Origin: Caulobacteraceae bacterium
GTDB lineage: Bacteria > Pseudomonadota > Alphaproteobacteria > Caulobacterales > Caulobacteraceae
Direction: 5' to 3'
Assembly (NCBI GenBank): GCA_020852035.1
Contig: JADZBR010000271.1
Location: 1 to 8,189, forward strand
Length of the DNA: 8,189 bases
Each line of letters begins with the position of its first letter. Position 1 is the stretch's first letter. A model generated the notes under the pieces. The model did not search any database, was not told where the DNA came from, and worked only from the letters and a program-made list of their open reading frames with translations. Positions 1 through 6,509 of the stretch are shown one piece after another. Both the position numbers and the translations under genes were made by a program.

Positions 1-3000
1 ACGTTGGTGATCCCGGTCTCGTCCTCCAGGGTGATGAACACCGCCTTGCCCGTGCCCGGCCGCTGGCGGATCAGCACCACGCCGGCGACGCGGGCGCGGG
101 CGCCGTCGCGGGCCTGGCGAACCTCGGTGCTGGAGGAGACGCCCTCGGCCCGCAGCATCGGCCGCAGGAAGCGCATCGGGTGCGCCTTCAGGGAGAGCCG
201 CGTGGTCTGGTAATCGACCACCACATGCTCCGAGAGCGGCATGGCCGGCAGGTCCGTATCCGGCTCGTCGCCGAGTTCGCAGGCCTCGGCGTCGCGGAAG
301 AAATCGAGCGGCGCATCGTCCGGCAGCCGCCGCACCGCCCAGAGCGCGCGGCGCCGGTCGAGGCCGATGGAGCGCATGGCGTCGGCGTCGGCCAGCTTGC
401 GCAGCATGCCGTTCGGCAGGCGCGCGCGCATGAAAAGGTCTTCGACCGAGGCGTAGTCCTCGCCTCGCGCCTTCACGAGCTTCTCGGCCTCGTCTTCCTT
501 GAAGCCATCGATCTGGCGAAAACCGATACGCAAGGCAGGCCGTCCGTCCTCGCCCGCCTCGAGCGTGTTATCCCAGAAGCTGGCGTTCAAATCGGGCGGT
601 CGCACCTCCACACCATGCTCCTGAGCGTCGCGGACGATTTGCGCCGGCGCGTAGAAGCCCATCGGCTGGGAGTTCAGAAGGGCGCAGGCGAAGGCGGCCG
701 GATGGCGGCGTTTGATGAAGGAGGAGACGTAGACCAGCTTGGCGAAGGACGCGGCGTGGCTTTCCGGGAAGCCATAGCTGCCGAAGCCGCGGATCTGCTT
801 GAAGCAGTTCTCGGCGAATTCGCGCTCGTAGCCGCGGTCCACCATGCGCTCGACCAGCATCTTTTCGAAGGTGCCGATGGTGCCGACGTTGCGGAATGTC
901 GCCATGGCGCGGCGCAGCTTATTGGCTTCCTCAGGCGTGAACTTGGCCGCGACCATCGCCAGCTTCATGGCCTGCTCCTGAAAGAGCGGGACGCCCAAAG
1001 TCTTCCCGAGAACCCCCTGGAGTTCGTCCTCTGGGCCGTGTTCCGGAGAGGGACGCGGAAAAACGACCGAACGCGGATCGGCGCGTCGTTTCAGATAGGG
1101 GTGTACCATGTTCCCCTGAATGGGGCCGGGGCGAACGATCGCCACCTCCACGACGAGGTCGTAGAGGTTTCGCGGCCGAAGGCGCGGCAGCATGCTCATC
1201 TGGGCGCGGCTTTCGACCTGGAAGACGCCCAGGGAGTCCCCCTCGCAGAGCATGTCGTAGACGTCCGCCTGATCCTTGGGAACGGTGGCCAGTTCGTAGT
1301 CCGCGCCCTCGTGCGCGCGCATCAGGTCGAAGGCCTTGCGGATGCAGGTGAGCATGCCAAGCGCCAGCACATCGACCTTCATCAGCTGAAGGGCGTCGAT
1401 GTCGTCCTTGTCCCACTCGATGAAGGTGCGATTTTCCATGGCGGCGTTGCCGATCGGCACGAGTTCATCGAGCCGTCCCTGCGTCAGGACAAAGCCGCCC
1501 ACGTGCTGCGATAGGTGTCGTGGCGCGCCGAGCAGGCGCACCGCCAAGTCAACCGCGCGGCGAACCTGGGGGTTGTCGTTCGCCAGGCCGGCTTCATTCA
1601 CTTGGTGGTCGTGGATTTCCCGGCCCCAGCTGCCCCACACCGTTCCGGCCAGCCGGGCCGTAACGTCCTCGGTAAGGCCCAGCGCCTTGCCGACGTCTCG
1701 AATGGCGCTGCGGGGGCGATAGTGGATGACGGTGGCGGCGATCCCCGCGCGGTCGCGGCCGTAGGTCTTGTAGACGTGCTGAATCACCTCCTCGCGCCGT
1801 TCGTGCTCGAAATCGACATCGATATCCGGCGGTTCGTCCCGTTCCTCAGACAGGAACCGGGCGAACAGCAGGTCGTGTTCGGCAGGGTCGACCGCCGTGA
1901 TGCCGAGCACATAGCAGACTGCTGAATTGGCCGCTGAACCACGGCCCTGAAAGAGGATGCCTTCGCCTTCGGCGAACCGGACGATGGTCATGATCGTCAG
2001 GAAGTACTGTTCGATCTGCTTTTTCCTGATCAGCGCGAGTTCGTCGCGCAGCAGGTTCTGGACCTTCTCCGGTATGCCCTGGGGGTAGCGCATCTCGGCG
2101 CAGCGCCAGGTGACCTCCTCCAGCCACTGGGCCGGCGTGTAGCCGGGTGGGATCGGTTCGCGGGGATATTCGTATTTCAATTGTTCTAGGTCGAAGTCGA
2201 CTCGATCGAGGATGTCGCCAATCTCGGCGATGGCTTGCGGCGTCTTGCGGAAAAGCCGCGCCATTTCCTCGGGCGGCTTCAGGTGGCGTTCGGCGTTGGC
2301 GTCCAGCAGACGGCCGGCCGTTTCAATGGTCACCCCTTCGCGGATGCAGCTGACGACATCCTGCAGATCGCGTTGCTCGGGGCGGTCGTAGAGGGCATCG
2401 TTCACCGCCAGTAGGGGAACGCGCGCGACATCGGCGATCCTCTGGAGGCGCACTAGGCGGCGGGCGTCGTCGCCTCGACGGTTCATGACGGCGGCCAGCC
2501 AGACGGCGCCGGGGGCGGCCTCCGCCAGGCGCGAGAGGGGTTCGGAAAGGTCGGCCGGGCGCGCGCCGGGCATGACGATCAGGAGGAGGTCCCCGGTCGC
2601 CCTCAGCAGGTCGTCCAGGAAGAGCTGGCAGTCGCCCTTCTTCACCCGCCGGTTGCCCTTGGTGAGCAGGCGGCAGAGGTCGCCCCAGCCGGCACGGTTC
2701 TGCGGATAGACGATGATGTCCGGCGTTCCGTCCTCAAAGACCAGGCGCGCGCCGGTGAGCAGCTTGAAGGTCTGAGCCTTGGCCTTGATCTCATCGGAAA
2801 AGGCTTTGTAGGCGGCGATGTCATGCCGCTCGACCCAGCGGTATTCACCAGGTGAGCCGCCTTCGCGCTTCTTCTCCGGCGGCGGCAGGCCGTCCTTGCG
2901 AAGGTCCCGTAGCGCGCTCCAGGCGCGCACGACGCCGGAGAGGGTGTTGCGGTCGGCGATCCCCATGCCGGCGTGTTCGAGCACCAGCGCCCGCAGCACC

Positions 3001-3074
3001 AGTTCGGCTGGTTTGGAGGCGCCACGCAGGAAGGAGAAGTGGCTGGTCGTGGCCAGTTCGGCGTAGCGCATCAT
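1..3074 (-). CDS. dnaE2: Error-prone DNA polymerase DnaE2 (ImuC), C-family, 3' end cut by window
   Basis: This is the translesion polymerase of the ImuA-ImuB-DnaE2 mutasome; it copies past damaged template bases and causes damage-induced mutation. The frame is open for 1024 full codons and leaves the window in the OB fold; the family is about 1050-1100 residues, so a short tail is missing. The N-terminal PHP domain starts YAELATTSHFSFLRGAS and is degenerate: the usual metal-binding His-x-His reads A8-T-T10, and the usual Asp-His is D41-R42, as known for this family, so PHP exonuclease activity is unlikely. The palm has QGRGSAANS (376-384), DIDVDF (417-422, catalytic D419 and D421 by analogy with E. 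coli D401/D403) and KVDVLALG with the third Asp at 568. A helix-hairpin-helix region spans about 850-918 and the OB fold begins near 992. The start is ATGATG; the first ATG overlaps the imuB stop as ATGA, but Met2 (MRYAEL) is equally possible. No clear Shine-Dalgarno is seen, so coupling to imuB is likely. The gene is less GC-rich than imuB. Confidence 0.96.
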   Translation of the reverse strand, partial: MMRYAELATTSHFSFLRGASKPAELVLRALVLEHAGMGIADRNTLSGVVRAWSALRDLRKDGLPPPEKKREGGSPGEYRWVERHDIAAYKAFSDEIKAKAQTFKLLTGARLVFEDGTPDIIVYPQNRAGWGDLCRLLTKGNRRVKKGDCQLFLDDLLRATGDLLLIVMPGARPADLSEPLSRLAEAAPGAVWLAAVMNRRGDDARRLVRLQRIADVARVPLLAVNDALYDRPEQRDLQDVVSCIREGVTIETAGRLLDANAERHLKPPEEMARLFRKTPQAIAEIGDILDRVDFDLEQLKYEYPREPIPPGYTPAQWLEEVTWRCAEMRYPQGIPEKVQNLLRDELALIRKKQIEQYFLTIMTIVRFAEGEGILFQGRGSAANSAVCYVLGITAVDPAEHDLLFARFLSEERDEPPDIDVDFEHERREEVIQHVYKTYGRDRAGIAATVIHYRPRSAIRDVGKALGLTEDVTARLAGTVWGSWGREIHDHQVNEAGLANDNPQVRRAVDLAVRLLGAPRHLSQHVGGFVLTQGRLDELVPIGNAAMENRTFIEWDKDDIDALQLMKVDVLALGMLTCIRKAFDLMRAHEGADYELATVPKDQADVYDMLCEGDSLGVFQVESRAQMSMLPRLRPRNLYDLVVEVAIVRPGPIQGNMVHPYLKRRADPRSVVFPRPSPEHGPEDELQGVLGKTLGVPLFQEQAMKLAMVAAKFTPEEANKLRRAMATFRNVGTIGTFEKMLVERMVDRGYEREFAENCFKQIRGFGSYGFPESHAASFAKLVYVSSFIKRRHPAAFACALLNSQPMGFYAPAQIVRDAQEHGVEVRPPDLNASFWDNTLEAGEDGRPALRIGFRQIDGFKEDEAEKLVKARGEDYASVEDLFMRARLPNGMLRKLADADAMRSIGLDRRRALWAVRRLPDDAPLDFFRDAEACELGDEPDTDLPAMPLSEHVVVDYQTTRLSLKAHPMRFLRPMLRAEGVSSSTEVRQARDGARARVAGVVLIRQRPGTGKAVFITLEDETGITN

Positions 3075-4636
3075 GCGAAGACGCCGTGCAGGAACCAGCG
3101 GGGCGCCTCGGTCTCGCGCTCGTAGAGCCCCTCGCGGAACACCCAGAAGCGGCGGCCCTCGGAGTCCTCGAGGCGGAAGTAGTCGCGGGTCAGGGCGTTC
3201 GCAGGCGTCAGCCACCATTCCGGCGCGATGCGTTCGGGGCCTTCGGCGAAGGCGACGGCGTGTTGCACGCGCCGCCAGCGGAAGCGGGCGGGCGGGCCGT
3301 CGGGGACTTCGGCCAGCGCTTCGATCGGCTGAGGCGGGTCGAACAGTTGCAGCGGACGGCCGGGCGGGTCGTCCGGCAGGCGTTCGAGCCAGGGCGCGGG
3401 CCAGGACGGCGACGCCTCGGCGGCCGGCCGGTGACGCTGGGCGCGGTCGGGGTTGTGGGTGTCGACCGGCGTCAGGGCCTTGACCCGTTCACGGCCAAAA
3501 CGGGCGGTCAGGCGGTCGACGAGGTCGCCGACCTGGTCGGCCAGCGGCGCGCGGCCCTCGAAGTCGGCCTGGGCGGGAGCGAGCGGCTCGGCGGCCATGA
3601 CGGAAAGGCGGATGAGATCGAAGCCGAAGCCCGGGTCGAGAGGATCGGCCAGGGCGTCCAACTTCTCCCGATATAGGCGCATCACCGCGGCGGCGTCGCG
3701 CGAAGGACGACCGGTCTCGACGGCCAGACGGAAGACCTCCCCGTCGGTGCGGAAGAAGGCGGTCTCGAAGGCGCGGCCGCCTTCGCCGCGGCCCTGGAGC
3801 GTCTCGATGGCGTCCAGGGTCAGATCCCGCACCACCGCTTCGATGTCTTCAGTGCGCCCGATGGGTTCGGCGAACCCGCGCTCGACGGCGATGGCGGGGA
3901 GGGGGCGGCGGGGGCGGATGCGGATGTCGGCCTGGCCGAGCATGCGGCGCAGGCGCTCGCTCAGCGCCTGGCCGAAGCGGGCGGAGAGCGGCAGGGTCGG
4001 GCGGTCGGGGAGCTGGCGGAGGGTCTTCTGGCCGGCGCGGGTAAGCGCGATGGTCGCCTCCGGCGGCGCCTCCTGGGCTGCGACGGGCAGGGCGGCGACG
4101 GCGGCTCGCTCCCCGCCGGGCGGGACCACGCCGGCGCGGCCGAAGCGGGCGAGGGCCCTGGCGCACTCGGGCGTGCCGGCGACGGCGGCGCGGGCGGAAA
4201 GGCCGAGGCAGCGCATCCGCTGGATTACATGGCCGCGCAGGGCCGCCTCGCCGCCGAAGAGGTGCGCCCCCCCGGTGATGTCGAGCATCAGGCCGTGCGG
4301 CGGATCGAGCGCCACCATCGGGCTCCAGCGGTCGGCGTCGTCGGCCAGGCGCTCCATCAGGCGTGCGTCGGCGTGCGGGTCCAGGTCGTCGACGGTAAGC
4401 TCGGGCGTGCGGGCGCGGGCGTCGGCCAGGGTCAGGCCGGCGACCAGGCCGAGCGCCAGCGCCCGCCGGTCGAGGGCGACCAGGCGCACGGCGTTCCCCA
4501 CTTTTTCGGTCAGGACCAGCGGCGGGTCAGCCGGCCCGCCGCAGCGCCCCTTGACCTTCGACCAGCGTTCCACCGGGAGGAACGGCAGCCACAGGGCCAG
4601 GTAGCGGCGCGAGGTCGGCGAAGGCGCGTTGCTCAC
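3071..4636 (-). CDS. imuB: ImuB, catalytically inactive Y-family polymerase-like mutasome hub
   Basis: ImuB links DnaE2, ImuA and the beta sliding clamp in the mutasome; in studied species it does not polymerise DNA itself. From the GTG start it is 521 residues, normal for the family. The N-terminus RRYLALWLPFLPVERW occupies the place of the Y-family Asp-x-Asp motif and has no Asp. The second catalytic motif SIDEAYLDVTG reads PPHGLMLDITG (112-122), so Asp-Glu is replaced by H114-G115. A linker region follows, then QADFEG (356-361) where the clamp-binding motif sits in relatives, and the family C-terminal block ending RWFLHGVFA. GTG at 4636 is chosen because GGAG lies 7 bases upstream; ATG at 4651 would add five residues and has only a weak AGG. 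No later in-frame start precedes the conserved RRYLALW, so an overlap of at least 110 bases with imuA is unavoidable. The TGA stop overlaps the dnaE2 ATG. The gene is very GC-rich. Confidence 0.94.
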   Translation of the reverse strand: MSNAPSPTSRRYLALWLPFLPVERWSKVKGRCGGPADPPLVLTEKVGNAVRLVALDRRALALGLVAGLTLADARARTPELTVDDLDPHADARLMERLADDADRWSPMVALDPPHGLMLDITGGAHLFGGEAALRGHVIQRMRCLGLSARAAVAGTPECARALARFGRAGVVPPGGERAAVAALPVAAQEAPPEATIALTRAGQKTLRQLPDRPTLPLSARFGQALSERLRRMLGQADIRIRPRRPLPAIAVERGFAEPIGRTEDIEAVVRDLTLDAIETLQGRGEGGRAFETAFFRTDGEVFRLAVETGRPSRDAAAVMRLYREKLDALADPLDPGFGFDLIRLSVMAAEPLAPAQADFEGRAPLADQVGDLVDRLTARFGRERVKALTPVDTHNPDRAQRHRPAAEASPSWPAPWLERLPDDPPGRPLQLFDPPQPIEALAEVPDGPPARFRWRRVQHAVAFAEGPERIAPEWWLTPANALTRDYFRLEDSEGRRFWVFREGLYERETEAPRWFLHGVFA

Positions 4637-5309
4637 CGTCCCACTCCACATCGAAGGTTTGCCTGGAAAGCCCCGCGCGGTGGCGGAGCAGGGTGAGGGC
4701 GAAGGCCGGCCAGCCGGGCGCGTCGGCCTCCATCAGCCGCGAGGGGCGCGGGCGAACGCTCCAGCGGCTGGCGGCGGCGCTGGGCCGGGGCGTCGCCGCC
4801 GCGCGCGTAAGGAACACCGTCACGCCGGACTGGTCGGCGGCGAGGGTCAGACGCCGGCTGGCGGTGAGGTCCAGGGGCCTGGCTTCGCCCCACGGCTCCA
4901 TGAGCACGGCGCCTACCGCCGGGCAGCGGGCGGCTTCGGCCCCTGCGCGCAGGATGCCGAGCACGTCCCGGGCCTCGACAAGGATCAGCCGGGCCGGATC
5001 GAAGCCGAGCGCGGCCAGGCCTGGTCCGTAGAGGCCGCCCGCCTCGATCCCGGCGTAGTCCTGGCGGGCCCAGACGATCGCGCGATCGCCGGCCGCCCGC
5101 AGCGCCAGGGCGAGGGTGAACCCCGCCGCCGTCGCGCAATCCGGCGCGGTCTCGGCATAGACCTCGTGCAGGGCGCCGCGCGCCAGCCCGCCGCCCAGCA
5201 GGTCGTCCAGCTGGTCGGCCCCGGTGGTGAAGAGCGCGTGCGCGTTTGGCTGCTCCGGGCTGAGGAGCGTCTGGCGCAATCGCGGGGGGAGGTGAGTTGC
5301 GAGGTGCAT
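4527..5309 (-). CDS. imuA: ImuA, RecA-like mutasome accessory protein
   Basis: ImuA is a RecA-fold partner of ImuB and DnaE2, required for induced mutagenesis in species that carry this cassette; it is related to SulA/RecA. The protein is 260 residues from ATG 5309. Landmarks are TGADQLDDLLGGGLARGALHE (about residues 29-49), a beta strand with IVWARQDYAGIEAGGLY (78-94), RLILVEARD, then VGAVLMEPWGEA and SGVTVFLTRA, and a C-terminal GLSRQTFDVEWDGE typical of the family. No GKT/S Walker A motif is visible, as is usual for ImuA. An ATG at 5330 would give 267 residues, but codons 2-6 would then lie in the LexA box and the ATG would lie at the promoter -10, so 5309 is preferred. The start has almost no leader and no Shine-Dalgarno, so translation may be leaderless or nearly so. 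It is the first gene of the operon, and its last ~110 bases overlap imuB. Confidence 0.92.
   Translation of the reverse strand: MHLATHLPPRLRQTLLSPEQPNAHALFTTGADQLDDLLGGGLARGALHEVYAETAPDCATAAGFTLALALRAAGDRAIVWARQDYAGIEAGGLYGPGLAALGFDPARLILVEARDVLGILRAGAEAARCPAVGAVLMEPWGEARPLDLTASRRLTLAADQSGVTVFLTRAAATPRPSAAASRWSVRPRPSRLMEADAPGWPAFALTLLRHRAGLSRQTFDVEWDGEQRAFADLAPLPGPVAAVPPGGTLVEGQGALRRAG
4644..4647 (-). promoter_or_regulatory. Shine-Dalgarno GGAG deciding the imuB GTG start
   Basis: GGAG on the minus strand lies 7 bases before the GTG codon at 4636, inside the imuA coding sequence. It is the only good ribosome-binding match near any mutasome start in the window, and it favours GTG over the ATG at 4651. 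This is seen in the sequence; its use is inferred. Confidence 0.5.
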
Positions 5310-5311
5310 GA

Positions 5312-5326
5312 GTTCGTGTTTTGTTC
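5312..5326 (+). promoter_or_regulatory. LexA (SOS) box, GTTC-N7-GTTC
   Basis: The plus strand reads GTTCGTGTTTTGTTC, an exact match to the alphaproteobacterial LexA operator GTTC-N7-GTTC. It sits just before ATG 5309 of imuA and immediately downstream of the proposed -10, where bound LexA would block transcription start. The imuA-imuB-dnaE2 operon is a known LexA target in Caulobacter crescentus, so damage-induced release of this repressor is the expected control. The box is about 107 bases from the queA start, so an effect on queA is possible but not indicated. Confidence 0.88.
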
Positions 5327-5328
5327 TC

Positions 5329-5361
5329 ATTATTCACAGCGCCGATGCGGCCGCGAGTCAA
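5329..5361 (-). promoter_or_regulatory. Probable imuA-imuB-dnaE2 promoter
   Basis: On the minus strand TTGACT (5361-5356) is a good -35. Two -10 readings exist: AATAAT at 5334-5329 (5 of 6 to TATAAT, but a 21-base spacer), or GCTGTGAA at 5340-5333, a partial match to the Caulobacter housekeeping -10 GCTANAWC at a 14-base gap. Either places transcription start at or beside the LexA box, consistent with repression. It also places the ATG at 5330 at or upstream of the transcript start. Confidence 0.5.
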
Positions 5362-5393
5362 GGCCCGCGAATCACACCGGGGAGCGCCCTCGC

Positions 5394-5422
5394 TTGACGC
5401 CGACCGCCGGGCGTGGCCTTGC
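5394..5422 (+). promoter_or_regulatory. Candidate queA-tgt promoter (weak)
   Basis: TTGACGC at 5394-5400 matches the Caulobacter -35 consensus TTGACGS exactly, and lies about 33 bases before the queA ATG. No convincing -10 follows: the best 8-mer, GGCCTTGC (5415-5422), is poor. The rest of the 5331-5432 intergenic stretch shows nothing else on the plus strand. Tentative. Confidence 0.25.
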
Positions 5423-5432
5423 CGGGCGTTCC

Positions 5433-6509
5433 ATGCTGCTCGCCGATTTCGACTTCGACCTGCCGGAAGACCGCATCGCGCTGCGCCCGGCTGCGCCGCG
5501 CGACGCCGCGCGGATGCTGGTGGTGCGGCCGGGCCAGCCGCTGGTCGATGCGCATGCCCGTGATCTGCCGGCGTGGCTGCGGCCCGGCGACGTCCTGGTC
5601 CTCAACGATACGCGGGTGATCCCGGCGCGGCTGAAGGGGCGACGACGCCGGGAAGGCTCCGACATCGCCGTGGAGGCGACCTTGCACCGGCGTCTGGCCC
5701 AGGACCGCTGGAGCGCCTTCGCCCGGCCGGGGAAGAAGCTGGCGGTGGGCGACCGCGTCAGCTTCGGTGAGAGCGCCGACCGCGCCTGCCTGCTGGGCGC
5801 CCTTGACGCGACGGTCGCGGAAAAGGGCGAGGGCGGCGAGATCGTGCTGGCCTTCGACCTCTCCGGGCCTGACCTCGACAACGCCATCGCCGCGGCCGGC
5901 GAGATGCCGCTGCCGCCCTACATCGCCGCCCGGCGGCCGGAGGACGAGCGCGACCGCGCCGACTACCAGACCGTCTACGCCCGCGAGGACGGCTCAGTGG
6001 CCGCGCCGACAGCCGGCCTGCACTTCACCGACGACCTCTTCGCGCGGCTGGCCGAGGCCGGCGTCTCGACCCACCGCGTCACTCTGCACGTCGGCGCGGG
6101 CACCTTCCTGCCGGTGAAGACGCAAGACGTCGCCGAGCACCGCATGCATCCGGAATACGGCGAGGTCTCCACCGCGACCGCCGAGGCGCTGAACGCCGTC
6201 CGCGCCGCCGGCGGGCGCATTGTCTGCGTCGGCACCACCTCGCTGCGGCTGCTGGAGAGCGCGACCGGCGAGGACGGGATCATCCGGCCGTTCGCCGACG
6301 AGACCTCGATCTTCATCACCCCCGGCTACCGCTTCCGCGCCGCCGACGTGCTGATGACCAACTTCCACCTGCCCAAGTCGACCCTGTTCATGCTGGTCAG
6401 CGCCTTCGCGGGCCTGGAGACCATGCGCGCCGCCTACGCCCACGCCATCGCGGGGGGCTACCGGTGCTATTCCTACGGCGACGCCAGCTTGCTATTCCGC
6501 GCCGCCTGA
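5433..6509 (+). CDS. queA: S-adenosylmethionine:tRNA ribosyltransferase-isomerase QueA
   Basis: QueA transfers and isomerises the ribosyl group of S-adenosylmethionine onto preQ1 already in tRNA, giving epoxyqueuosine at wobble position 34; it acts in the cytoplasm on tRNAs for Asn, Asp, His and Tyr. The protein is 358 residues, a normal length. Family motifs are intact and in order: MLLADFDFDLPEDRIA at the N-terminus, LNDTRVIPARL (57-67), PLPPYI (159-164), DYQTVYAREDGSVAAPTAGL (177-196) followed by HFT, HVGAGTF (219-225), HRMHPEYGEV (236-245), GTTSLRLLES (267-276), FITPGYRFR (294-302), TNFHLPKSTLFMLV (309-322) and YSYGDA (346-351). ATG 5433 starts exactly at the conserved N-terminus; an open frame runs further upstream (antisense to imuA) but has no family similarity. 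No clear Shine-Dalgarno. The TGA stop overlaps the tgt ATG by one base, so the pair is probably one operon. It is divergent from the mutasome operon. Confidence 0.97.
   Translation: MLLADFDFDLPEDRIALRPAAPRDAARMLVVRPGQPLVDAHARDLPAWLRPGDVLVLNDTRVIPARLKGRRRREGSDIAVEATLHRRLAQDRWSAFARPGKKLAVGDRVSFGESADRACLLGALDATVAEKGEGGEIVLAFDLSGPDLDNAIAAAGEMPLPPYIAARRPEDERDRADYQTVYAREDGSVAAPTAGLHFTDDLFARLAEAGVSTHRVTLHVGAGTFLPVKTQDVAEHRMHPEYGEVSTATAEALNAVRAAGGRIVCVGTTSLRLLESATGEDGIIRPFADETSIFITPGYRFRAADVLMTNFHLPKSTLFMLVSAFAGLETMRAAYAHAIAGGYRCYSYGDASLLFRAA

Noticed and set aside
180..1514. A 444-codon open frame on the plus strand
   Set aside because: It is in exact codon register opposite dnaE2, whose minus-strand frame has full family motifs. 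Its translation has no recognisable domain and it is a typical GC-rich antisense artefact.
1832..1844. Second LexA-like GTTC repeat
   Set aside because: The spacing between the two GTTC is 5, not 7, and it lies inside dnaE2 coding sequence.
1..3074. Possible broken dnaE2, since many short frames lie in the region on both strands
   Set aside because: Codon-by-codon reading of the minus strand from 3074 to 3 shows one open frame with all family blocks in order.
3453..4604. Long plus-strand frame opposite imuB
   Set aside because: Low-complexity Arg/Ser/Ala-rich translation typical of a shadow frame in GC-rich DNA; imuB on the other strand is well supported.
4629..5432. Upstream extension of the queA frame giving a 626-residue protein
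   Set aside because: The extra part is antisense to imuA and shows no domain; QueA family similarity begins exactly at ATG 5433.
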